Assembly (NCBI GenBank): GCA_016795485.1
Contig: JAEUHM010000044.1
Span: forward strand, 1-64,000
Length of the DNA stretch: 64,000 bases
Reading direction: 5' to 3'
Source: Verrucomicrobiaceae bacterium
Lineage (GTDB): Bacteria > Verrucomicrobiota > Verrucomicrobiia > Verrucomicrobiales > Verrucomicrobiaceae
Shown one piece after another: positions 47,760 to 55,330 of the stretch. The stretch's first letter is position 1, and the number at the start of each line of letters is the position of its first letter. A model generated the notes under the pieces. It was not told the DNA's origin and did no database searches. It was given only the letters and a program-made list of their open reading frames with translations. The translations under genes and the position numbers were made by a program.

Positions 47760-49253
47760 TCACGAAAGACCCAGCTCCTCCAGGTAAGCCTGCATCTTGC
47801 CTCGCACGGTGGCGAGTTCGGATTCGAGGCGGGTGATGTCGGCCTTCACGGTGTCGAGGTCGATCTCGGCCTCTTCCTCGAAGGTATCGACGTAGCGGGG
47901 GATGTTCAGGTTGAAATCGTTGTCGGCGATCTCCTGCGGGGTGGCGCGGTAGGCGTATTTTTCCACCGTATGGAAGGCCTGATACGTGCTGACGATCTTC
48001 TGCACATGCTCCTCGGTGAGCAGGCTTTGGTTCTTGGCGTCCTTATACTCGCGGGAGGCGTCGATGAAGAGGACATCGCCATGTGTCTTGCCTTTGTTGA
48101 AGAGGAGGATGGCGGCGGGGATGCCGGTGCCGAAGAAAAGATTCGCCGGCAGGCCGATGACGGCCTCCAGCAGGTTCTCCTCGATGAGTCTCTGCCGGAT
48201 CTTGCCCTCTGCCGCACCGCGGAACAGCACGCCATGCGGCACCACGACGCCGACCTTCCCCGTGCCCTGGCGGGCGGTCTCGATCATGTGGGTGATGAAG
48301 GCCCAGTCGCCCTTCGACTTCGGCGGCAGGCCGCGATGGTAGCGGTGGAAGGGGTCCTTCTCCGCGTCTTCTTGCCCCCATTTGTCGAGGGAGAAGGGCG
48401 GATTGGCCACGACGATGTCGAAGCGCATGAGGTGATCTCCCTCAATGAGGCGGGGATTGCGCAGGGTGTCTCCCCACTCGATGCGGAAGTTATCCATGCC
48501 ATGCAGGAACATGTTCATGCGGCAGAGGGCATGGGTGGTGCCATTCATCTCCTGACCGAAAAGCGCGAAGTCCCTTTCATCGGCCTGACGGCCCACTTTG
48601 ATCAACAAGGAGCCGGAACCGCAGGAAGGATCGCAGATGGTCTGGCCCTTCTTGGGTGTGAGCAGCCGTGCGAGCAGGCTGGAGACCTGGCCGGGTGTGT
48701 AGAACTCGCCCGCCTTTTTCCCCGCATCGGAGGCGAAGCGCTCCAGCAGATACTCATACACATTCCCGATGACATCCTCCTCCCCGACGACGGAGGGTCG
48801 GAGATCGAGCCGTGGATCGGCAAAGTCCTGAAGAAGGAGCTTCAGGCGGGCATTGCGGTCGCGGGTCTGGCCGAGCTTCGACTCGGAATTAAAGTCCACC
48901 TCGCGGAAGACGCCTTCCAGCTTGGCCTTGTTCGCCTCCTCAATGCCCGCAAGGGCGACATTCATGCGCTCGCCGATGTCGGCCTCGTTGCGCTTGTCAT
49001 AGAGGGAGTAGAAATCACAGCCGTCCGGGAGCTGGAAGCGCTCGCGGGCAAGGCGCCGCCGCACGCGCTCCTCGTCGCCATGGTATTCCTTCAAGTAGGC
49101 ATCGCGATGGTCGCGCCAGACATCGGACATGTATTTCCAGAAGAGCATCACGAGGATGTAGTTCCGGTAGTTCTCAGCATCGACGACGCCACGGAAGGTA
49201 TCGCAGGCACGCCAGGCGACGTCGTTGATTTCGGATTGGTTGACTTTGGGCAT
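47760..49253 (-). CDS. hsdM: Type I restriction-modification DNA methyltransferase, M subunit
   Basis: Seen: 497 residues. An N-terminal HsdM_N domain begins QSEINDVAWRACDTFRGVVDAENYRNYILVMLFWKY. SAM-binding motif I is DPSCGSGSL (208-216), and the catalytic NPPF (284-287) marks an adenine-N6 methylase. The C-terminal coiled coil that holds HsdS ends in YLEELGLS. Compared with the duplicated tail beside hsdS, the last residues differ (GLS versus GV), consistent with a repeat junction at the stop. Preceded by a half-size S gene and HNH gene on the same strand. Confidence 0.96.
   Translation of the reverse strand: MPKVNQSEINDVAWRACDTFRGVVDAENYRNYILVMLFWKYMSDVWRDHRDAYLKEYHGDEERVRRRLARERFQLPDGCDFYSLYDKRNEADIGERMNVALAGIEEANKAKLEGVFREVDFNSESKLGQTRDRNARLKLLLQDFADPRLDLRPSVVGEEDVIGNVYEYLLERFASDAGKKAGEFYTPGQVSSLLARLLTPKKGQTICDPSCGSGSLLIKVGRQADERDFALFGQEMNGTTHALCRMNMFLHGMDNFRIEWGDTLRNPRLIEGDHLMRFDIVVANPPFSLDKWGQEDAEKDPFHRYHRGLPPKSKGDWAFITHMIETARQGTGKVGVVVPHGVLFRGAAEGKIRQRLIEENLLEAVIGLPANLFFGTGIPAAILLFNKGKTHGDVLFIDASREYKDAKNQSLLTEEHVQKIVSTYQAFHTVEKYAYRATPQEIADNDFNLNIPRYVDTFEEEAEIDLDTVKADITRLESELATVRGKMQAYLEELGLS
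47771..47852. repeat. Direct repeat flanking the Fic insertion, hsdM copy
   Basis: Seen: partner of 46411-46492, 77 of 82 bases equal. It encodes the HsdM C-terminal coiled coil in frame, so this copy is under coding constraint. Confidence 0.9.
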
Positions 49254-49286
49254 GGTGGGGAAAGAAGAGGAGACGGGGAGAGGAGC

Positions 49287-49304
49287 GCGGACACTCTTGT
49301 CCGC
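49287..49304. repeat. Short palindromic hairpin between S-like gene and hsdM
   Basis: Seen: GCGGACA and TGTCCGC arms (7 bp) around a 4-base loop, in the 62 bp between the S-like gene and hsdM. No T tract follows on the minus strand, so it is more likely a REP-type element or mRNA processing hairpin than a terminator. Confidence 0.5.
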
Positions 49305-49315
49305 TGATTTGGAGA

Positions 49316-49912
49316 CTAGGAGTTGGCGGCGAGGAGCATGGCGCGCTGAAGGTAGATGGTTTTCAACTGGGCGAGTTGCATGGAGATCTGGCGTTCCTGA
49401 ATGGCAAGGGCATCAATGGCGATGATTTGGTGCTGTTTCGCAAGGGACGGCAAAGGCAGCTCCAACTCCAGCACGTCCTTCCGCTGCACGGTCTGGACGA
49501 GGGTGCCCTTGCGCCGCAGGGCGAAGTGGGCAGCGGCCTTCTCCGTGCGAAGGAACCAAGCGAGATAGTCTGGAAGCACTCGGTTCATATCGACACGCAA
49601 GATGTAAAACTGAGCTCCAACCAAAACCTTGGGAAGAGGCATGTCATAGACATAAGCGGTGCAGCGGGTACCGCGATTGGGCAAAAGCACATCACCAGGG
49701 CGTAGAAAGAGATCAGGATTGATGTCCTCTCCAGGCTCAAACTGATGAAGGTCCTGAGTGATGAGATGGCCATCATCTGAGAGATCACTGATGCGAATCA
49801 TATAACAAGACCCATGAGGGACAGGACGCGTGGCGTCCCGTCCCCGCAGGGTGACCCCCATGCGGACCTCAGCGATCTGGTGAAGTGAGACGTGGGGGGA
49901 GTGGGTGGTCAT
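49316..49912 (-). CDS. Half-size HsdS-like specificity protein (single target-recognition domain)
   Basis: Seen: about 198 residues from the ATG at 49912 (MTTHSPHVSLHQIAEVRMG), which overlaps the HNH stop by ATGA. One methylase_S-type domain, with LFLRPGDVLLPNRG and ELELPLPSLAKQHQII, ends in a single helical segment AIQERQISMQLAQLKTIYLQRAMLLA. A normal HsdS has two of each. Family knowledge: half-S proteins can dimerise to form a working specificity unit or bind DNA with HsdM. Inference: an alternative S partner, or part of a small system of its own with the HNH protein. Confidence 0.82.
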   Translation of the reverse strand: MTTHSPHVSLHQIAEVRMGVTLRGRDATRPVPHGSCYMIRISDLSDDGHLITQDLHQFEPGEDINPDLFLRPGDVLLPNRGTRCTAYVYDMPLPKVLVGAQFYILRVDMNRVLPDYLAWFLRTEKAAAHFALRRKGTLVQTVQRKDVLELELPLPSLAKQHQIIAIDALAIQERQISMQLAQLKTIYLQRAMLLAANS

Positions 49913-50208
49913 CGGGGAAATGCAGTTTTGATTTGCACGTTCTTCGTTCCGTCCGCTTTCACCACACAAACCTGCCGCCCATCGCTTTTTGCGAGGTTGT
50001 TTTCCCATTGAAGGGGCTGCAGGTTGCTGATGTGGTCGCCTCCGTTCGGGTTGATGTGGTCAACTTCCCAACCGTAATCGGAATCACGGTTGCCGTATTG
50101 GTTGCGTGCGATCCATGCTCCGTAGTTGTCTTGGCGCCACTGGGTGGGATCATAGTTCTGGATGATGCGGCCTTTGTTCCAGACCGCCTGGATTTCTTGT
50201 TCTGTCAT
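49909..50208 (-). CDS. Small HNH endonuclease
   Basis: Seen: 99 residues with YGWEVDHINPNGGDHISNLQPL and QWENNLAKSD, giving Asp50-His51, Asn62 and Asn70/71 of an HNH metal finger. No zinc Cys pairs and no other domain. Family knowledge: small HNH proteins of this form cut DNA in phage, restriction and intron settings. It starts the leftward cluster, lies directly after two hairpins, and overlaps the half-S gene by 4 bp, implying joint translation. Confidence 0.85.
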   Translation of the reverse strand: MTEQEIQAVWNKGRIIQNYDPTQWRQDNYGAWIARNQYGNRDSDYGWEVDHINPNGGDHISNLQPLQWENNLAKSDGRQVCVVKADGTKNVQIKTAFPR

Positions 50209-50239
50209 GTTGGTTCTCTATTCGGTTTTGATGTTAACT

Positions 50240-50263
50240 CCCTCCAGGCCAGTCACTGGAGGG
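50240..50263. promoter_or_regulatory. Hairpin in the leader of the HNH gene
   Basis: Seen: CCCTCCAG and CTGGAGGG arms (8 bp) with an 8-base loop, 32 bp before the HNH start. No T run follows on either strand. It may be a leader structure in the mRNA or a dimer operator; nothing in sequence chooses between these. Confidence 0.4.
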
Positions 50264-50348
50264 AAGTGGTTGCACCGCTACCGCCAAAGAGTTAAAATCC
50301 AGTTCTTCACGCTGATCGTCGCCCTTGGGTGGCATCGGTTCAAAAAGG

Positions 50349-50383
50349 CCCGGACGACTGAAAAGGTCGTCCGGGTTCTTTTT
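50349..50383. terminator. Bidirectional rho-independent terminator
   Basis: Seen: CCCGGACGAC and GTCGTCCGGG arms (10-bp perfect stem, 7-base loop), followed by TTCTTTTT on the + strand and, on the minus strand, by CCTTTTTG. It separates the leftward restriction island from the rightward repeat and XRE region, but each neighbouring gene is transcribed away from it, so the transcript it stops is not identified. Confidence 0.8.
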
Positions 50384-50531
50384 GGCTGACGGCGGATATC
50401 ATACACTCAACGTATGAAAAAGTAAACTATTTTCATCGCATACATGGCAATCGTGCAGATTCAAAGCGGTGAATCGGCGCTGGAACAGGCATTTTCACCT
50501 CTTTCACGGCCATTTTCTGGGTCTGGAAAGC

Positions 50532-50850
50532 GTTACTCGACCTCGAGTATCGGGTTACTCGACCCCGAGTAAGGGTGTCTTTGACCTCGAGTATCGGGTT
50601 ACTCGACCCCGAGCAAGGGTGTCTTTGACCTCGAGTATCGCGTTACTCGACCCCGAGCAAGGGTGTCTTTGACCTCGAGTATCGCGTTGCTCGACCCCGA
50701 GCAGGGGTGTCTTTGACCTCGAGTATCGCGTTGCTCGACCCCGAGCAAGGGTGTCTTTGACCCCGAGTATCGCGTTGCTCGACCCCGAGCAGGGGTGTCT
50801 TTGACCCCGAGCATCGCGTTGCTCGACCCCGAGTAAGGGCGTCTTTGACC
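50532..50850. repeat. Seven tandem 44-bp repeats with paired hairpin halves
   Basis: Seen: a leading 22-bp half-unit, then seven copies spaced exactly 44 bp (GGGTGTCT or GGGCGTCT at 50573, 50617, 50661, 50705, 50749, 50793, 50837). Each unit has a half with inverted arms around ACCC and a related half TCTTTGACC[TC]CGAG[TC]ATCG. In the first copy the arms are TTACTCG/CGAGTAA, and in the fifth unit TTGCTCG/CGAGCAA, a compensating change. Others are intermediates or contain a G-T pair. The unit length is not a multiple of 3, so reverse-strand ORFs here are incidental. Not CRISPR: no variable spacers. Confidence 0.9.
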
Positions 50851-50962
50851 TAAAAAATCGCAAAATAGTCTTGCTGGAAACCGGGGTGAAGGAGTATTCT
50901 GCACGTGGTTGTTCACTGAAGTGAACGATCACCTGCTACCAAAAGCCCACATTTTGCTTGTT

Positions 50963-51304
50963 ATGAAAGAGCCTTCTCCAGAGCACTTCGCGCGCATGGA
51001 TGCGTATATCCGAGAATGGCTGAAGTTGTTTGGCAGGTTGGTGAACTTTCAGCGCAATTTCTTGGGCATGAGCCAGGAGTTGGTAGCGAGCCTAGCGGGT
51101 CTCTCTCGCACGGAATTGAACCACTTGGAGTCTGGAACGCAGGATCACAAGATAAGCACTTTCATCCGCATTTGCATTACGCTGATGCGTGGCCCTGGAG
51201 AGGTAGCTTCTCACCTGGAGCACCTGGTGGATCATCCAGAAGATCGCCCGCCGGAATCACCTCGCAAATCGCAGCGAGGAAAAAACACCAGACGTTCACT
51301 ATAA
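50963..51304 (+). CDS. XRE-type helix-turn-helix regulator
   Basis: Seen: about 113 residues from the ATG at 50963 (a TTG at 50909 is also in frame). The DNA-binding part is FLGMSQELVASLAGLSRTELNHLESGTQDHKISTFIRICITL, following the SQ-x-x-A-x-x-x-G-x-S-x-x-x-x-x-x-E-x-G pattern. It is preceded by a helical segment and followed by a Pro/Lys-rich tail. It lies just downstream of the 44-bp repeats, which are the obvious candidate binding sites. Inference: an autoregulator; other targets are unknown. Confidence 0.75.
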   Translation: MKEPSPEHFARMDAYIREWLKLFGRLVNFQRNFLGMSQELVASLAGLSRTELNHLESGTQDHKISTFIRICITLMRGPGEVASHLEHLVDHPEDRPPESPRKSQRGKNTRRSL

Positions 51305-51464
51305 TAACGGTGATCTGCGCACTCGGCTGTGGTTGGATTTCAGCCGAAACGACGATGCCGTCATGCTCCTGCGCTACGATTCCAGTCCCCCACTCCGCAT
51401 GGACCAAGGTCTGCGATACGACACAGGGCCGGTGCCGCCACTTAAACCACGGAGAAACAAGACA

Positions 51465-52094
51465 ATGACAAAGTTCAAACTCGAGCTTTTCAAGAAGAAG
51501 CCCACAGACAAACTGGCGATGGGCGCAACGCACATCGCCGCCATGAATGGCAATACCAACTACCCGGTAGGCACTCGTGTGCCTTCAGACGCACAGGTGC
51601 AGACCGCACAGGATGAGCTACAGACCTCCCAGTCAGATGTAGAAGCCAAGGAGATCGCGTGGAAACAAGCCATCCAGGTGCGAGACGCCAAGGAACTTGC
51701 CTGGGATACGCTTATTACGGCCCGCGCCAGCAATTGCGAGGCAGTCACTCCAGATAATCTCGGCGCATTGGCAAGCACGGGCTTCCCTCTGCGCTCTAGC
51801 GGAGGACCCATAGGCCCGCTGCCGCCACCCGCAGACCTCCGCGCTAAAGCAGGTCTCAACGAAGGCCAGATTGACCTGCGTTGTGACACTCTCAAAGGCG
51901 CCAGCAGCTACGAGTGGGAATGCAAGGTCCACAATGACCTGAACGCTCCGTGGACTTCGATCAAAGCCAGCACCGCTTCCAAGATCAGTGTGCCCGACCT
52001 GACGCCCGGCACGCTCTACGCCTTCCGCGTGCGCGGTGTGGGCAGTGCGGGCCCCGGAGCCTGGAGTGACGAAGCCACCGAACGCGCTCCGTGA
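51465..52094 (+). CDS. Fibronectin type III domain protein
   Basis: Seen: about 209 residues from the ATG at 51465 (MTKFKLELFKKKPTD), with GGAG 10 bp upstream. A helical first half (AQDELQTSQSDVEAKEIAWKQAIQVRDAKELAWD) is followed by a fibronectin III domain from about 120 to the end, recognised by SSYEWECKV, LTPGTLYAFRVRGVGSAGPGAWSDE. No signal peptide is seen. Inference: a structural or binding protein whose role cannot be read; similar proteins occur in Verrucomicrobia and Planctomycetes, to my memory. Confidence 0.78.
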   Translation: MTKFKLELFKKKPTDKLAMGATHIAAMNGNTNYPVGTRVPSDAQVQTAQDELQTSQSDVEAKEIAWKQAIQVRDAKELAWDTLITARASNCEAVTPDNLGALASTGFPLRSSGGPIGPLPPPADLRAKAGLNEGQIDLRCDTLKGASSYEWECKVHNDLNAPWTSIKASTASKISVPDLTPGTLYAFRVRGVGSAGPGAWSDEATERAP

Positions 52095-52192
52095 TCGCAG
52101 AGACGCCTAACAGCAGTCGTAGGGTGCTCACCCCACCCACGACTGCCCCGCTGCATCGATCATGACTTCTGAACGTTAACGCACCGAACACC

Positions 52193-52450
52193 ATGCCCTT
52201 TGACCCTACCTATCCTCCGGCCAGTGCCGAAATCGAATCTGCTCCACTGCGGGACCAGTTCAACGCACTGAACGATGACATTCAAACCCGGGCCACCGCA
52301 GCAGCGCTCGTGGCAGCCATCGATGGAACAAGCGCCAACTCCAATAGCGTAGCCACCATCAGCATGAACGCAGACCCGGACTACAATCAAAGCCAGATGC
52401 AAGCCGTGCTGCAGAAGCTGGATGAACTCATCCTCATCCTGCGGAGATAA
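52193..52450 (+). CDS. Small hypothetical protein
   Basis: Seen: 85 residues, MPFDPTYPPASAEIESAPLR then DQFNALNDDIQTRATAAALVAAIDGTSANSN. The opening resembles, from memory, short proteins that start with P-F-x-P-x-x-P-x-x-x-A-x-x-x-S-x-x-x-R-x-Q-F-N-A-L and are linked with tail-fibre-like or surface modules. No catalytic motif. It lies 98 bp after the fibronectin III gene in the same direction, probably cotranscribed. Confidence 0.6.
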   Translation: MPFDPTYPPASAEIESAPLRDQFNALNDDIQTRATAAALVAAIDGTSANSNSVATISMNADPDYNQSQMQAVLQKLDELILILRR

Positions 52451-52647
52451 CCACACAACACCCGCAGTGTTCAGGCCATTCCGGGCCCGTGTAAGAGGGA
52501 CGGCAAGGCTTTCTCCCCAGTGCCGTGCCGAGTCCCTCAGCCATGACGATTGGCTTGCTAACCCTTGGCGCTGTTCGCAGTCGAGACGACTGCACCACTC
52601 TGGGGCTGGGTTTGACAGGGGCTGGGGGCGCGGTATGCAGGTGAGGT
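52451..52647. other. Gap with an imperfect hairpin
   Basis: Seen: 197 bp without a gene. GAGGGAC at 52495-52501 pairs with GTCCCTC at 52532-52538, with further GC pairs inside, but no T tract follows, so it is only a weak terminator candidate. Confidence 0.4.
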
Positions 52648-54294
52648 ATGGGTGGTACGCAGCTTCATATTCAAAAACTTGATCCCCGGGATGACTTGGT
52701 GGTGGCGCTTCAGCCGCTGGCGGCTGGGCAGGTGGTGGAGTTGGGCTCGGAGCGGTGGAGCTTGCCTGGGGTGGTGCCGGCGAAACAGAAGTTCGCGGCG
52801 AGGGAGTTTGCCGCCGGGGAGCGGGTGACGATGTATGGGGTGACGGTGGGGCGGGCGCTGGTGGGGATTAAGGCTGGGGAGCTGATCTCGCGAGCAAACT
52901 TGGAGCATGCGTCTGATGACTTCACGGGGAAGACGCGCTCGTATGTTTGGACGCCTCCAGATGTGAGTGGCTGGCTGGGTGGGACGTTCATGGGTTACAA
53001 GCGGGCTACGGGCCGATCTGGTACGGCGAACTATTGGGTGGTGATCCCGCTGGTGTTTTGTGAGAACAGGAACCTAGCGGTGATGCGGGAGGCGCTGAAC
53101 CGTGCGCTGGGGTATCACCGCACGGCGGTGTATGAGGGGTATGCGCGGGACCTGGTGAGGGCACATGGTGCGGGGACGGATCTGGATGGGGTGGTGCTGG
53201 AGGGTGTGTCTGATGTGCTGCCGGTGTTCCCTGGGGTGCATGGGGTGAAGTTTCTGGAGCATGGGCTGGGCTGCGGTGGGACGCGGCAGGATGCGGAGGC
53301 GCTGTGTGATCTGCTGGCGGGCTACATTGATCACCCGAATGTGGCTGGGGCTACGGTGCTGAGCCTGGGGTGCCAGCACGCGCAGGTGTCTCTGCTAATG
53401 GAGCAACTGGGGAGGCGGAATGGGGCGTTTAACAAGCCTCTGCATGTGTTTGAACAGCAGAAGGCGGTGTCTGAGCGGCAGATGCTGGCGGATGCGATGA
53501 AGGCTACAGTGCGGGGTGTGGCGGCGGCGTCTGAACTGGTGCGTGAGCCGTGCCCGCTGTCTGACCTGGTGGTGGGGGTGGAGTGTGGGGGGTCTGATGG
53601 GTTCTCTGGGATCTCGGCGAATCCGGTGCTGGGGCATGTGGCGGATGTTTTGTGCGGGATAGGTGCCTCGCCGGTGTTGTCTGAGTTCCCTGAGCTGTGT
53701 GGCATAGAACAGAGTCTGTGTGACCGGTGTGAGACGCCGGAGCTGGCGGAGCGGTTTGTGCAACTGATGCGGGCGTACGAGGGTGCAGCGAAGAGCTGTG
53801 GCTCGGGCTTTGATAGCAATCCGTCTCCGGGGAATATCCGGGATGGGCTGATCACGGATGCGATCAAGTCTGCGGGTGCGGCGAAGAAGGGCGGGACGGG
53901 TCCGATCGTGGAGGTGTGTGACTACCCGGAGCGGATCAAGTCGCGTGGGGGGCTGGTGCTGTATTGCACGCCGGGGAATGACGTGGAGAGCACAACGGCT
54001 CTGGCGGCGGGTGGCTGCACGCTGATGCTCTTCACCACGGGGCTAGGCACTCCGACGGGGAATCCGGTCTGTCCCACGCTGAAGATTAGCACGAACACGG
54101 AACTGGCGACGAGGATGAGCGACATCATCGACTTTGACGCAGGGCCGGTGATCCGTGGTGAGCGAACGGTAGCGGAACTGGGTGAGGACCTGATGAAGCT
54201 GAGCGTGGAGGTGGCGAGTGGCGTGGTAACCCCGAAGGCGGTGGCTCTGGGCCAGGATGACTTTCTGCCTTGGAAGCGTGGGGTGTCGCTTTAG
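52648..54294 (+). CDS. UxaA family altronate dehydratase-like hydrolyase
   Basis: Seen: 548 residues. An N-terminal SAF-like domain covers about residues 1-95 ([11 protein letters not shown]...[22 protein letters not shown]). The main GD_AH domain has [29 protein letters not shown]-like blocks (here [17 protein letters not shown]), [16 protein letters not shown], and [18 protein letters not shown]. Family knowledge: iron-dependent dehydration of altronate, galactarate or related sugar acids. The exact substrate is uncertain, and no other hexuronate genes are present. Codons ending in G are far more frequent than in neighbouring genes. Confidence 0.88.
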   Translation: [548 protein letters not shown]

Positions 54295-54489
54295 AAGATG
54301 GGAAGATTGGAAGACTGGAAGATGGTGGGGGTGTTTGGTGCTTGGGAGGCCAGCTCTGGGAGTGGTGGAGTGGTGGAGTGGTGGGCTTTCAACTAGACAC
54401 GACGGGCCGTGGAATCTTGAATCTTGAATCTTGGGTCTTGGGTCCTGAATCTTGACGGCGATTGGCTGGGTGTGGTTTGATGTGGGGTG
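54295..54489. repeat. Short low-complexity tandem repeats
   Basis: Seen: six heptamers related to AATCTTG at 54413-54454, GTGGTGGAGTGGTGG-type copies at 54361-54384, and GGAAGA[CT]TGG-type copies from about 54299. No gene in this 195-bp gap. Slippage-type repeats; function unknown. Confidence 0.75.
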
Positions 54490-55260
54490 ATGTCTCGTTT
54501 ACTTATGCTGATGTCTGCGGTCCTGCTGGCTTGGATGAATGCAGGCTGCCGTCGGCCTGTGGCTGAAAAGTCGTTGGGGGATGGTGCTGAGTATTTGGAG
54601 ACAGAAGTGGCTGGCGTGCGGGTGAAGATGGTGAAGTTCGATGAGATGCTCTGCTGGATGCGCGTGTGGGCGAATGAGGAGCGTGACAAAGCGCTGTCTC
54701 TGGCGGAGCGGGGCAAGGCTGAACGTGCGATTGTGGTTTGCAACGGAGGCTATTTTGATCCGGGGAAGTTTATGCCAGCAGGGCTGGAGATTGCGGACGG
54801 GAAGTCGACTGGGGTGATGGTGACGGGCAACAGCTACGAGTGCACGCTGGCCGTGACGAAGTCCTGGGCACACATCTTGTGGGACGGCGAGAAATTGAAG
54901 CGGGAGAAGGCGGAACAGCTTTTGCAATGCAATCCATGGCTGCTGCGTGATGGCAAAACTTTCCCGCCGAGTAAGCCTGACCCAGCAGAACCTCAGGCGC
55001 GAAGGACGTTCATCATGACGAATGAACAAGGGACTTGGGTGCTGGGGGTGACTTCTCCAGTGACGCTGTCTGGCCTGAGCCAACTGTTGGCTAAGGAGGG
55101 GCTGGTTCCGGGATTCAAGCCAGTGCGCGCTATGAATCTAGATGGCGGGCCATCTACGGGTCTGTGGGTGCGTGGCCGGGAAGATGAACTGGCAAATGAC
55201 CAACCAAAGACGAAGGTGCGGAACGGGATCATGCTGGTGAGACGGTTGCTGGTTTATTGA
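54490..55260 (+). CDS. Phosphodiester glycosidase (NAGPA-like) lipoprotein
   Basis: Seen: about 256 residues from the ATG at 54490, preceded by an in-frame GTG. The lipobox is WMNAGC at the end of a hydrophobic leader. Blocks are VVCNGGYFDP, PWLLRDGKTFP and, near the C-terminus, AMNLDGGPSTGLWVRG, the N-x-D-G-G-x-S signature of NAGPA domains. Family knowledge: NAGPA-like enzymes cleave phosphodiester-linked sugars such as GlcNAc-1-P-6-mannose or act on teichoic-acid-like polymers. Inference: a membrane lipoprotein acting in the periplasm. Confidence 0.85.
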   Translation: MSRLLMLMSAVLLAWMNAGCRRPVAEKSLGDGAEYLETEVAGVRVKMVKFDEMLCWMRVWANEERDKALSLAERGKAERAIVVCNGGYFDPGKFMPAGLEIADGKSTGVMVTGNSYECTLAVTKSWAHILWDGEKLKREKAEQLLQCNPWLLRDGKTFPPSKPDPAEPQARRTFIMTNEQGTWVLGVTSPVTLSGLSQLLAKEGLVPGFKPVRAMNLDGGPSTGLWVRGREDELANDQPKTKVRNGIMLVRRLLVY

Positions 55261-55274
55261 GGGGTGGATTTCAG

Positions 55275-55330
55275 ACTTCTGATTTCTTACTTCTGATTTC
55301 TTACTTCTGATTTCTTACTTCTGATTGTCT
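55275..55330. repeat. Four tandem 14-bp repeats
   Basis: Seen: ACTTCTGATTTCTT at 55275, 55289 and 55303, and a divergent fourth copy at 55317-55330. It lies in the 154 bp between the glycosidase and fumarase genes, after the former's stop. No other structure is seen. Confidence 0.85.

Noticed and set aside
47736..49307. 523-codon + strand ORF opposite hsdM
   Set aside because: It mirrors hsdM on the other strand. HsdM has all family motifs, and the + strand frame has none; long antisense frames are common in GC-rich genes.
50240..50263. Terminator for the minus strand before HNH
   Set aside because: No T run on either side, and it lies in a 5' leader; kept only as a possible leader structure.
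50532..50850. CRISPR array
   Set aside because: The units are uniform over their full 44 bp and there are no distinct spacers or cas genes.
50555..50932. 125-codon reverse-strand ORF across the 44-bp repeats
   Set aside because: The repeat unit is 44 bp, not a multiple of three, so the frame rotates and the peptide repeats only every 44 residues. No start signal or family resemblance; it is a by-product of the repeats.
51465..52450. Prophage tail module
   Set aside because: A fibronectin domain and a short protein reminiscent of tail-associated proteins are not enough: no capsid, portal, terminase or integrase genes are present.
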